From Alphaproteobacteria bacterium (GTDB lineage: Bacteria > Pseudomonadota > Alphaproteobacteria > Micropepsales > Micropepsaceae), in the NCBI GenBank assembly GCA_025350465.1, contig JANXXU010000030.1, positions 124,001 to 188,000 on the forward strand: a DNA stretch of 64,000 bases. The letters are read 5' to 3'. Below, piece by piece: positions 26,730 to 36,100 of the stretch. The notes under the pieces are model-generated. The model was not told the DNA's origin. It saw nothing but the letters and a program-made list of their open reading frames with translations, and did not search any database. The position numbers were made by a program, and so were the translations under genes. Each line of letters begins with the position of its first letter. Within the stretch, counting starts at the first letter, position 1.

Positions 26730-28553
26730 ATGTGCGGGATCGTCGGCATCGTGGGACGCGAAGACGCTGCACCAGTCATTTTGGATTCGCTCAAGCGGCT
26801 TGAATATCGAGGTTACGATTCGGCGGGGATCGCGACGTTGGTCGGCGGCAAGATCGAGCGGCGGCGCGCTCCGGGCAAACTCTCCGCCCTCGACAAGGTG
26901 CTGCACGACGCGCCGCTGAAAGGCTCGACCGGCATCGGCCATACGCGCTGGGCGACGCACGGCGTGCCGAACGAGACGAATGCCCATCCGCACGTCTCCG
27001 ATCGCGTCGCCGTCGTTCACAACGGCATCATCGAAAATTTTCGCGAGCTGCGCGCCGAGCTTGAGGCCAAGGGCCACAAGTTTCACACCGAGACAGATAC
27101 CGAAGTCTCGGTGCATCTCATCACGGAATATCTAAATCAAGGTTTGCCGCCGGAAAAGGCGGCGGCAGCAGCCATCAAACGGCTCAAGGGCGCCTTCGCG
27201 CTCGGCATCATCTTTACCGGAGAGGAAGGCCTGATGATCGGCGCGCGCAGCGGCCCGCCGCTCGCCGTCGGGTTCGGCAATCACGAGATGTATCTCGGTT
27301 CGGATGCTTTCGCACTGGCGCCGTTGACGAACAAAGTCGCCTATCTCGAAGACGGCGATTGGGTCGTCATCCACCGTGACGGCGCGACGATATATGACGC
27401 GAAGGACCGCCCGGCCAACCGCGAGATCCAGACGACGTCCGTGTCGGCAAGCCTGGTCGACAAGGGCTCGCACCGCCACTTCATGGCGAAGGAGATTTTC
27501 GAGCAGCCCGAGGTCGTCGGCCACACGCTGAACAGCATCATCAATCCGGTGACACAAGCCGTGACCTTGCCGAAGTTGCCGTTCGATTTCGCGTCGCTCC
27601 CGAAAATGACGATGGTGGGATGCGGTACGGCTTACTATGCGACGATGGTCGGCAAATATTGGTTCGAGCGGATTGCCCGTTTGCCGGTAGAGATCGACTT
27701 CGGATCCGAGTTTCGCTACCGCGAACAGCCGCTGCCGCGCGGCGGCCTCGCACTCTTCGTGACGCAATCCGGCGAGACGGCCGACACCCTTGCGGCGTTG
27801 CGTTTTTGCAAGGAAAACGGGCAACACATCGCTTCCGTCGTCAACGTCGCCTCAAGCTCGATCGCACGCGAATCCGAGGTGGTTTTTCCGACGCATGCGG
27901 GCCCCGAGCTTGGCGTGGCGTCGACCAAGGCCTTTACTTGTCAGCTTGCGGTTCTGGCGTCGTTGGCGATCGCGGCAGGCCGCGCGCGCAACGCCATCTC
28001 GCGCGACGCCGAAATTCGCCTGACGCGGACGCTGATGGAAGTGCCGCGCCACATGGTGGATTTGCTGGCGCAGGAAGGGATCTATCAGGGGCTCGCTCAA
28101 GAATTGGCGAAGGCGCGCGATGTGCTCTACCTCGGGCGTGGACTTGCCTATCCAATGGCGCTTGAAGGCGCGTTAAAGCTCAAGGAAATTTCCTACATCC
28201 ACGCCGAAGGGTATGCCGCCGGCGAGATGAAGCATGGGCCGATCGCCTTGATCGACGAAACCGTGCCGGTGATCGTGATCGCGCCTTATGACAGCCTGTT
28301 CGACAAGACGATTTCGAACATGCAGGAGGTCATGGCGCGAAACGGGCGCGTGATCTTGATCTCGGATAAGCGCGGGCTCGAGCTGGCGGGCGACAAAGTG
28401 TGGGCGCGCATCGAAGTGCCGGAAGTCGATCCGTTTGCCGCGCCGTTGCTCTACGCGGTGCCGGTGCAACTGCTCGCTTATCACACGGCCGTCGTCAAAG
28501 GTACGGACGTCGATCAACCGCGCAATTTGGCGAAATCGGTGACGGTGGAATAG
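26730..28553 (+). CDS. glmS: Glutamine--fructose-6-phosphate aminotransferase (isomerising)
   Basis: A 607-residue enzyme. It starts MCGIVGIVGREDA, with Cys2 as the N-terminal glutaminase nucleophile after Met removal. RRAPGKLSAL and GHTRWATHG follow in the glutaminase domain. Two SIS domains are marked by GCGTAYYATMVGKYWFE and LFVTQSGETADTLAAL, and the C-terminus ends NLAKSVTVE as is universal in GlmS. It makes glucosamine-6-phosphate from fructose-6-phosphate and glutamine. AAGGAG sits 7 bases before the ATG, within the end of glmU. No glmS ribozyme could fit in the 4-base gap. Confidence 0.97.
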   Translation: MCGIVGIVGREDAAPVILDSLKRLEYRGYDSAGIATLVGGKIERRRAPGKLSALDKVLHDAPLKGSTGIGHTRWATHGVPNETNAHPHVSDRVAVVHNGIIENFRELRAELEAKGHKFHTETDTEVSVHLITEYLNQGLPPEKAAAAAIKRLKGAFALGIIFTGEEGLMIGARSGPPLAVGFGNHEMYLGSDAFALAPLTNKVAYLEDGDWVVIHRDGATIYDAKDRPANREIQTTSVSASLVDKGSHRHFMAKEIFEQPEVVGHTLNSIINPVTQAVTLPKLPFDFASLPKMTMVGCGTAYYATMVGKYWFERIARLPVEIDFGSEFRYREQPLPRGGLALFVTQSGETADTLAALRFCKENGQHIASVVNVASSSIARESEVVFPTHAGPELGVASTKAFTCQLAVLASLAIAAGRARNAISRDAEIRLTRTLMEVPRHMVDLLAQEGIYQGLAQELAKARDVLYLGRGLAYPMALEGALKLKEISYIHAEGYAAGEMKHGPIALIDETVPVIVIAPYDSLFDKTISNMQEVMARNGRVILISDKRGLELAGDKVWARIEVPEVDPFAAPLLYAVPVQLLAYHTAVVKGTDVDQPRNLAKSVTVE

Positions 28554-28557
28554 AGGC

Positions 28558-28591
28558 GAAACCGGTTTCCACTTTTCGGGATCACGCTCTA
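28558..28591. repeat. Short dispersed Rhizobiales-type repeat (GAAACCGGTTTC element)
   Basis: The perfect 12-base palindrome GAAACCGGTTTC (28558-28569) is followed by CACTTTTCGGGATCACGCTC. I recall this combination as a very frequent intergenic element in Hyphomicrobiales genomes. It occupies the whole gap between glmS and the convergent HlyIII gene, and its last three bases form the stop codon of the latter. Confidence 0.6.
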
Positions 28592-29284
28592 GTGGCCGAC
28601 GATGGTGCCGGCGATCGCGACTTCATTCATGATTGCAACGTAGTGGCATGTCGCGGCGATAAGGACCAGCCAGTGCCAGATCGCGTTTTGATAGGGCAGG
28701 CGATCCCAGAGGTGGAAGATCACGCCGATCGAATAGATCACGCCGCCGGCGCCGATCAAAATCAGACTCGGCATCGATACCGACTGGAGCAACGGATTGA
28801 TGGCGATCAGGATCGACCAACCGAGCCCGACATAGAGCGCGATGGTGAACATCTCCCAGCGGCGCGGGAACAGAATCTTCAAGAAGACGCCACCGAAGGC
28901 GACGAGCCATACGAAGCTCAACAGCCCCAAGCCCCAGTCACCCCCCACCCGATTCAGTAGGAACGGCGTGTAGGTGCCTGCGATCATGATGAAGATCGCG
29001 GCATGGTCGAGGCGACGCAGCAGCGCCTTCGTCGGAGAGGGCGGACAAAGATTATAGGCGGCTGAGCAACTCAGCATCGCGACAAGGCCGAGGCCGTAGA
29101 GGCCGGCGCCGAGGAGCAGAAGCGACTGGCCGTAGTGTGACGCCTCAACCAGGAGCGCGACCGTCGCAACGACGCCAAGCGCTAATCCGAGTACATGCGC
29201 CGCGAGGTCCGCCAAATACTCGCCGCGCGAGTAAGTCGGGAAATCATGGCCAGGGACGTCGGGCAACGTTGTCATGACCGGCAC
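28589..29284 (-). CDS. Hemolysin III family (HlyIII/YqfA, PAQR-like) membrane protein
   Basis: A 231-residue protein with seven membrane segments. LADLAAHVLGLALGVVATVA, LSCSAAYNLCPPSPTKALLR, RLDHAAIFIMIAGTYTPFLL and the late YQNAIWHWLVLIAATCHYVA carry the His and Asp residues conserved in the HlyIII/PAQR superfamily, probably a Zn site. The family is linked to membrane lipid homeostasis; the hemolysin name comes from one Bacillus protein. The GTG start is supported by GGAG five bases upstream; an ATG three codons later is the alternative. The stop codon lies inside a dispersed repeat. Confidence 0.88.
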   Translation of the reverse strand: MPVMTTLPDVPGHDFPTYSRGEYLADLAAHVLGLALGVVATVALLVEASHYGQSLLLLGAGLYGLGLVAMLSCSAAYNLCPPSPTKALLRRLDHAAIFIMIAGTYTPFLLNRVGGDWGLGLLSFVWLVAFGGVFLKILFPRRWEMFTIALYVGLGWSILIAINPLLQSVSMPSLILIGAGGVIYSIGVIFHLWDRLPYQNAIWHWLVLIAATCHYVAIMNEVAIAGTIVGH

Positions 29285-29453
29285 TTCAGCTCCGCACGAA
29301 GTCTAAATCGTGGCAGAACGCGTTTCGAAATTAGAAGACACGCACCTGTGAAAGGTTAGGGTAAATTCGTTCAGGATCGGTCAACGGCACCCGCGATCGA
29401 AATGCGGGATGGTAAAAAGCGGCTTAATCAACGCGAATATTCGTGCGTGCCAG

Positions 29454-30044
29454 TCAGATGAAACGTGAAATCCGATTGTGCAAATCGTCACAAACGGCCG
29501 GCCAGTCCTTGGCGACGACGCTGAAATAAATTGTGTCCCGCACATAGCCGTCCCGCAAAATCATGTGCTGGCGCAGCGTGCCTTCTTCTTGTGCACCGAG
29601 TTTCAAGATCGCCGCGCGCGAGCGCATGTTGCGAGCATCACATTTCAATTCGACCCGATTCCAAACCAGCGTTTCGAAAGCGTGAGCGAACAACAGAAAC
29701 TTGCAGGAGGGGTTGATCGCCGAAGCCCATGTGTCGCGCGCATACCAGGTGTGACCGACCTCGAGGCGTTTGTGCGCGGGCTCGATGTTGAGATATCGGG
29801 TCGAACCGACGACGCGATCGTCGTTCCTTCGAATAACAGTGAAAACAAGCTCGTGACGACCGTCACTGACGGCTTTCGACCAGTCGAACCAGCGATCGAA
29901 GCCGGCGCCGCTGATATCCATCGGCATGTAGTCGAAGAGGGCGGTGTCGTCTTTGGCCGCCGCGCGCAGGCCGTCCCGATGGGCCTCGTCCACAGGCTCC
30001 AGCCGGACAAAAGCGTTCCCCAAAACGACGGGCTCGACTTTCAT
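29454..30044 (-). CDS. GNAT family N-acetyltransferase (RimJ/RimL-like)
   Basis: A 196-residue protein. It begins MKVEPVVLGNAFVRLEPVDE and contains VVGSTRYLNIEPAHKRLEVG, LFAHAFETLVWNRVELKCDA and NMRSRAAILKLGAQEEGTLR. This is the RimJ/RimL-type (Acetyltransf_3) layout, with the late Asn-Ser-Ile/Leu-x-Lys-Leu-Gly helix. It would acetylate an N-terminal or side-chain amine. It is divergent from rpiA with only 26 bases between the two start codons, which contain a palindrome. Confidence 0.87.
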   Translation of the reverse strand: MKVEPVVLGNAFVRLEPVDEAHRDGLRAAAKDDTALFDYMPMDISGAGFDRWFDWSKAVSDGRHELVFTVIRRNDDRVVGSTRYLNIEPAHKRLEVGHTWYARDTWASAINPSCKFLLFAHAFETLVWNRVELKCDARNMRSRAAILKLGAQEEGTLRQHMILRDGYVRDTIYFSVVAKDWPAVCDDLHNRISRFI

Positions 30045-30053
30045 AGGGGCTCA

Positions 30054-30069
30054 GTCTCTAAGTAGAGAC
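30054..30069. promoter_or_regulatory. 16-bp palindrome in the 26-base divergent gap between GNAT gene and rpiA
   Basis: GTCTCTA and TAGAGAC form a perfect 7-base inverted repeat around AG. It occupies nearly all the space between the two divergent start codons (30044 and 30071), so the promoters must extend into the coding regions. An operator shared by both genes is possible; AGAGA in the right arm may also serve as the rpiA ribosome-binding site. Confidence 0.4.
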
Positions 30070-30070
30070 C

Positions 30071-30775
30071 ATGAGCTATCACATGACGTCAGACGACCAA
30101 AAGCGCGCGGCCGCGGAGAAGGTTCTCGAGTTTATCGAGCCGGGCATGGCGCTTGGGCTCGGCACCGGCTCGACCGCCGAACATTTCGTGCGCGAACTTG
30201 CGGTGCGTGTGCGCGCCGGGTTGAAGGTGCGCGCGACCTCCACATCCGATCGCACCGAGGCGTTGGCGCGAGAATTGGGTATTCCAGTCGTGACGCTCGA
30301 TGAGCTCGGCGCGCCGGACATCACGGTGGATGGCGCTGACGAAGTGGACAGCGAGTTGCGGCTTATCAAGGGCGGCGGCGGGGCGCTGTTGCGCGAGAAG
30401 GTGGTCGCGGCGGCGTCGAAACATATGATCGTCATAGCCGATTGGACAAAGCACGTCGGTGCGCTGGGCGCGTTTCCCTTGCCGGTCGAGATTGTGACCT
30501 TGGCGCCCCATACGACGATGCGGCGGGTCGCCGAAGTGGTGGCTGGCGCCGGCTGTCGCGGCAATCTGATCAGCTTGCGCGGCGGCGAGCGACCGTTCCG
30601 CACGGATCAGGGTAATTTCATCGCCGACGTCACGTGCGAGTTCATTCCCAATCCGAATGAATTGGCGCGGTCGCTTTCCGGGATCGCGGGTGTCGTGGAG
30701 CACGGGTTGTTCATCGGCTTGTGCCAGACGCTGATCCTTGGCCATTCGAATGGTCTGGAGATCGTGACGCGCTAG
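30071..30775 (+). CDS. rpiA: Ribose-5-phosphate isomerase A
   Basis: A 234-residue enzyme of the non-oxidative pentose phosphate pathway that interconverts ribose-5-phosphate and ribulose-5-phosphate. Signature stretches are MALGLGTGSTAEHFVRELA, TVDGADEVDSELRLIKGGGG and ALLREKVVAAASKHMIVIAD. The catalytic Asp and Glu of DGADEVD and the Lys of LREK are all present, and the length is standard. It begins 26 bases from the divergent GNAT gene. DAHP synthase follows 148 bases downstream with its own upstream region. Confidence 0.95.
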   Translation: MSYHMTSDDQKRAAAEKVLEFIEPGMALGLGTGSTAEHFVRELAVRVRAGLKVRATSTSDRTEALARELGIPVVTLDELGAPDITVDGADEVDSELRLIKGGGGALLREKVVAAASKHMIVIADWTKHVGALGAFPLPVEIVTLAPHTTMRRVAEVVAGAGCRGNLISLRGGERPFRTDQGNFIADVTCEFIPNPNELARSLSGIAGVVEHGLFIGLCQTLILGHSNGLEIVTR

Positions 30776-30923
30776 ATCGGCGGTCGGCTCCTTGGATTGC
30801 GTTACGCGTGCAGGATCGTCCAGACGAGCTATGCTGCGTTGATTAACCGCGCGTCTTCGTGGTTCTGGTCAAGCGCGCCCCAGTTCGCTATCTAACTCTC
30901 GAAGCAGGTGCTTGGTTAAGCCG

Positions 30924-32297
30924 ATGAATTGGAGTCCGCAGAGTTGGCGTTCGAAACCCGTTACGCAGGTCCCGGTCTATCCGGACGGCGAGGCGGTGGC
31001 GCGTGCCGAGGCCAAGCTCAAGGGCTACCCGCCTCTCGTGTTCGCGGGCGAAGCGCGCAACTTGAAACGCAATTTGGCCGATGTCGCGGCCGGGCGCGCA
31101 TTCTTGATGCAAGGCGGCGATTGTGCCGAATCGTTCGCCGAGTTCCATCCCGACAATATTCGCGACACGTTCCGTGTCATCCTGCAGATGGCGGTCGTGC
31201 TGACGTTCGCCGGCGCCATGCCGGTGGTGAAGGTCGGGCGCATTGCCGGACAATTCGCCAAGCCGCGCTCGTCCGATACCGAGATCCAAGACGGCGTCGA
31301 GCTGCCGGCCTATCGCGGCGACATCATCAACGCCTCGCCGTTCGACGAGGTTTCGCGCCGGCCCGATCCGGAGCGGATGATCCAGGCCTATGCGCAGGCC
31401 GCGTCGACGCTGAATTTGCTGCGCGCCTTCGCGCAGGGCGGCTATGCCGACCTGCACAACGTGCATCGCTGGAATTTGGGCTTCATTGCCGGCTCGCCGT
31501 CGGGCGAACGCTATCGCGCCTTGGCCGACCGGATTTCCGAGACGCTCGAGTTCATGGAAGCGTGCGGCATCACGCCGGACTCGGCACCGCAACTGCGCTC
31601 GACGGAATTCTATACCAGCCATGAAGCGTTGCTGCTCGGCTACGAGCAGGCAATGACGCGCATCGATTCGACGACCGGCGATTGGTACGACACGTCGGCA
31701 CATCTCTTGTGGATCGGCGATCGTACGCGCCAACCGGACAGCGCCCACATCGAGTTCGCACGCGGCATTCGCAATCCGCTTGCCGTCAAATGCGGGCCGA
31801 CGCTGACGAATGACGATCTCATCCGCTTGTGCGATGTGCTCAACCCGACAAACGAGCCGGGGCGTTTGACGTTGATCGCTCGCTTCGGCGCCGACAAAGT
31901 CGAGGAGCATCTGCCGCGCTTGATCCGCGCCATCAAGCGCGAAGGCCGTACGGTCGTGTGGTCGTGCGACCCGATGCACGGCAACACGATCAAATCGACG
32001 AGCGGCTTCAAGACGCGACCCTTCGAGCGCGTCCTGAAGGAGGTCCAAACCTTCTTCGCGGTGCATCGCAGCGAAGGCAGTCACGCGGGCGGCGTGCATC
32101 TGGAACTGACCGGGCAGAACGTCACGGAATGCACGGGGGGCGCGGCGGCCATTACCGACGCCGATCTGTCCAGCCGCTATCACACGCATTGCGATCCGCG
32201 GCTCAACGCCAACCAGGCGCTGGAGCTGGCTTTCCTGGTGGCAGAGGGCATCCGGGCCGAACGGGTGAAAACGCTGAGACCCGCGGCCGCGCAATAG
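30924..32297 (+). CDS. 3-deoxy-7-phosphoheptulonate synthase, class II (AroA-II type)
   Basis: A 457-residue class II DAHP synthase, the first step of the shikimate pathway, condensing phosphoenolpyruvate with erythrose-4-phosphate. It begins [20 protein letters not shown] and contains [14 protein letters not shown] (metal-binding Cys), [16 protein letters not shown] and [31 protein letters not shown] and the C-terminal [19 protein letters not shown] complete the family pattern. The ATG at 30924 matches the family start; a TTG at 30912 is in frame. The 148-base upstream stretch has no gene. Confidence 0.95.
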   Translation: MNWSPQSWRSKPVTQVPVYPDGEAVARAEAKLKGYPPLVFAGEARNLKRNLADVAAGRAFLMQGGDCAESFAEFHPDNIRDTFRVILQMAVVLTFAGAMPVVKVGRIAGQFAKPRSSDTEIQDGVELPAYRGDIINASPFDEVSRRPDPERMIQAYAQAASTLNLLRAFAQGGYADLHNVHRWNLGFIAGSPSGERYRALADRISETLEFMEACGITPDSAPQLRSTEFYTSHEALLLGYEQAMTRIDSTTGDWYDTSAHLLWIGDRTRQPDSAHIEFARGIRNPLAVKCGPTLTNDDLIRLCDVLNPTNEPGRLTLIARFGADKVEEHLPRLIRAIKREGRTVVWSCDPMHGNTIKSTSGFKTRPFERVLKEVQTFFAVHRSEGSHAGGVHLELTGQNVTECTGGAAAITDADLSSRYHTHCDPRLNANQALELAFLVAEGIRAERVKTLRPAAAQ

Positions 32298-32365
32298 CGC
32301 CACACTTGCCTCTCTGTCGTTTGCGCCTCTACCCTTAGGTCCAGGGATTGATCTTGGGGGAGATC

Positions 32366-33121
32366 ATGCGCGCGTTGGCGATTCTCGTAGCATTCGTTGC
32401 AGCGTTGGCGGCCGCGGCCTTCGTCGGCAAGACGCAGCTTGAGGCCATGGCGAACGCCCACCCCGATGTTGCGGTGCGCGCCGGGAACGAAACCTATTTC
32501 ATTCCGGCGAAGCTCGTTCGCACCGACGGCTGGCGGACCGACTTGCTGCGCGTTGCAGGCTGCTGGGACGCGCGCGATGCGGCAATGGTCGCGGGCATCT
32601 CGTCGTTTGCGGGTTGCGACACGTCGCATCGCGTGCCGCTGGCGCTGCCGACGTCGATGTTCGGGCTCGATGTTGCGATGGGCATTCACAAGCCCGCCAT
32701 CGCCGCCACGTTCTGGCCGAATTATCAACCGCCCGCCGATCAGATGGCGCAGCTCGGCGAAGCATGGGCCGGACGCGGGGCGTGGGCCGGGCGGCGCTCG
32801 ATCCTGCGCGCGGACTGGCAGATGTGGCGCATCGAAACGCCAGCGAGCCCGTGGGTCTATCTGTTGTCGAACGTACCGCAGAAGGGTGACGCCGATGAGT
32901 TGCGCCAATTCTATGCCGGGCGTTGCTATCGGCCGGAGAAGGCGAGCGACGCGGGCATGACGTGCAGCTTCGCGCTTCATGTCGGCACGAGCGCGGTGCT
33001 CGAGTTCAACTTGGCGGCGGATGAAATGATGAGCTTCGTCTCGTTGCGCGAGGCGCTGATAGCGCGCGCGGGCGAATGGCGTAAAGCCCCGGTCAATGGA
33101 AGTTCCTCCCCTTCGGCATGA
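32366..33121 (+). CDS. Secreted or membrane-anchored protein of unknown function
   Basis: A 251-residue protein starting MRALAILVAFVAALAAAAFV, a signal peptide or N-terminal anchor. The body has four cysteines (AGCWDARDAA, FAGCDTS, GRCYRPE and MTCSFALH) that could form disulfides in the periplasm. I recognise no domain. GGGGGAGA lies directly before the ATG and supports this start over the one six codons upstream. The last 29 bases overlap the convergent dnaE2 gene. It follows DAHP synthase by 68 bases, with no clear functional link. Confidence 0.72.
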   Translation: MRALAILVAFVAALAAAAFVGKTQLEAMANAHPDVAVRAGNETYFIPAKLVRTDGWRTDLLRVAGCWDARDAAMVAGISSFAGCDTSHRVPLALPTSMFGLDVAMGIHKPAIAATFWPNYQPPADQMAQLGEAWAGRGAWAGRRSILRADWQMWRIETPASPWVYLLSNVPQKGDADELRQFYAGRCYRPEKASDAGMTCSFALHVGTSAVLEFNLAADEMMSFVSLREALIARAGEWRKAPVNGSSSPSA

Positions 33122-36100
33122 CGGTTTGCGCGCGCGGATGTTTGTAGAGCGCATTCTCGTCTACGGGCGGGGTGCGCGGTAGGCGCTTGCGTTTGGAATT
33201 GCGCTGGGCGCTGGGCGATCTGCCGTCCACGGGCACGGGATGCTTTACTTCGTCGGCGCGGGAGAGTGTGTCGATGGAGATGGCATCGGTTGAGAGGGTG
33301 CCCAGAAGCGGCGTCAGATCCTCGATCTGGTCAGCGACGATGTGAATGACCCCGCTTTCGCTTTGCAGCCGGCCCCGTACGCAGACGAAGCGACTGCCGA
33401 GGACGATGGGGCGGAAGCGCTCGAACATCTTCGGCCAGACGATGATGTTGGCAATGGAGGTTTCGTCTTCGAGCGTCATGAAGATCACGCCGCTCGCCGT
33501 GCCGGGGCGCTGACGAACCAAGACCAGGCCAGAGACCCTGACGCGCTGACCATTCGCGACCTTGACGAGATCGCCGTTGCGCAAGATGCGCCGCGCCTCC
33601 AGCTCGGCGCGCACGAAGGAAATGGGATGGGCCTTGAGCGAGAGACGGAGATGACGGTAGTCCTCGACCACATGCTCGCCGAGGAGCATCGGTGGCAGGG
33701 CGAAATCGGGTTCGCGCTCGCGTGCCGCTTCAAAGGCGAGCAAGGGGAGGTCGTCCTTGTCCCCCGAGCGGCGCAAACCGCGCACCACCCATAAGGCTTG
33801 GCGCCGATCGAGGCCGAGGGAGCGAAAGGCGTCGGCGTCGGCGAGGCGCTCGAGGGTGGACGGTTCAAGTCCGGTGCGCAGCCAGAGATCGCGGATCGAG
33901 TCGTAACCTTTGCCGCGGGCGCCCATGATTTTCTTGCCGTCGTCTTCCTTGAGCCCCGAAATCTCGCGAAAACCCAAGCGCATCGCGCAGGTCGTACGGA
34001 TTTCGTTTTGCATGGACGCGTGGCGCGGATGGAGGCGGCTCATATTCGACTCCCCTCTCTCTTCCGGAATCGGAAGGGAGAGGGGCTGGGGGTGAGGGAT
34101 GGCCGTCATACCGGAGTGATGACGCAATGAATCTTGCGCAAGCGCTTCGGCAAACTGATCCATCTGCAGATTGCATAACGACCTTCCCTCACCCCCATCC
34201 CCTCTCCTTTCCAGAAGGTGGAAGGGAGAGGGGGGCTCGAGCGTGTTGTCCCAATCGGAGTGGTTGATATCGACGGTGCGCATTTCGACGCCGTGTTCTT
34301 GGGCGTCGCGGACGATTTGGGCGGGGGCGTAGAAGCCCATGGGCTGCGAATTCAAAAGCGACGCCGCAAAGACGTCGGGGTAGTGGCATTTGATCCACGA
34401 AGAACAATAAACCAGCAGCGCGAAACTGGCGGCGTGGCTCTCGGGGAAACCGTAATCGCCGAAGCCTTTGATCTGATTGAAACAGGCGATGGCGAAATCG
34501 CGCTCGTAGCCGCGCGCCGTCATGCCGTTGATGAACTTGGCCTCGAAATGATGGATCGTGCCGTTACGGCGGAACGTGGCCATGGCACGGCGCAGCTTGT
34601 CGGCCTCCGCCGGCGTGAAGCCTGCGGCGACAATGGCGATGCGCATCGCCTGCTCCTGAAACAGCGGCACGCCAAGTGTTTTGTGCAGGACCTCTTCAAG
34701 TTCCTTTTTGGGATAAGAGACTTTTTCCAAACCTTGGCGACGCTTCAGATAGGGATGCACCATGCCGCCTTGGATCGGGCCGGGGCGCACGATCGCGACT
34801 TCGATGACGAGGTCGTAAAATACCCGCGGCTTCAATCGCGGCAGCATCGACATCTGGGCGCGGCTTTCGACCTGGAAGACGCCGATCGAGTCGGCGCGGC
34901 ACAGCATGTCGTAGACGGCGGGCTCGGCTTTCGGGATCGCTTCGAGGGCGAGAGGAAAGCCGCCGTAATGCGTGTCCAAGAATTGGAGCGCCTTGCGCAG
35001 ACACGACAACATGCCGAGCGCCAGGACATCGACCTTCAAGATGCCCAACGCGTCGAGATCATCCTTGTCCCATTCGACGAAGGTGCGGTCGTCCATCGCG
35101 GCGTTGCCGATGGGCACGACTTCGTCGAGCCGGTCGCGGGTCATGACGAAGCCGCCGACATGCTGGGAGAGATGGCGCGGGAATTCGATGAGCTCATTGG
35201 TTAGTTTGAGCGCTTGGCGCAGGCGCGGATCGGCGGGGTCGAGACCGGCGCGGCGCACCTCAGCATCGGCTGGACCTTCGGACGACCAACCCCAGAGGGT
35301 CGAAGCGAGTGCGCCGATTGCGTCTTGCGACAGACTAAAGGCCTTGCCGACATCGCGAATGGCGCTGCGGCCACGATAGCAGATGACTGTCGCGGCGATG
35401 CCGGCGCGCTCGCGGCCATAGCGCTCGTAAATATATTGCATCACCTCTTCGCGCCGCTCGTGCTCGAAATCGACGTCGATGTCGGGGGGCTCGCGCCTCT
35501 CGGCGGAAACGAAGCGCTCGAAGAGGAGATCGACTTCGACGGGATTCACTTCGGTCACGCCGAGGCAGTAGCAAATCACCGAATTCGCCGCCGAGCCGCG
35601 ACCCTGACAGAGGATGTTCTTTTTGCGCGCGTAGCGCACGATGTCGTGGACGGTGAGAAAATAAGGTGCGTAGTTCAATTCACCGATCAGCTTCAATTCG
35701 TGATCCAAGGCGTCGCGAGCTTTCTTCGGCACGCCGTCGGGATAACGTTTGAGCGCGCCTTGCTCGGTCAAGGCGATCAGCGCCTCTTGCGGCGTCGCGT
35801 AGCCTTCGCGCGTTTCCTCCGGATATTGGTAACGCAGTTCGTCGAGCGTGAAATTGCAGCGCGCCAGGAACCGTATCGTTTCGTCTATGGCGTCGGGCGC
35901 CCTGGCGAAGAGGCGCGCCATTTCATCGGGTGTTTTCAGATGGCGCTCGGCGTTCGCCTCCAAGCGAAAGCCGGCGGTGTCGATGGTGACGCCTTCGCGG
36001 ACGCAGGTGAGCACGTCCTGAAGCGGGCGGCGTTCGGGCGCGTGATAGAGGACGTCGCCGAGCGCGATCAGCGGCACGCGATAGCGCCGGCTCATATCGA

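Noticed and set aside
30888-32303. 471-codon open frame on the minus strand
   Set aside because: Antisense shadow of the class II DAHP synthase; its translation is Arg/His-rich with no motif.
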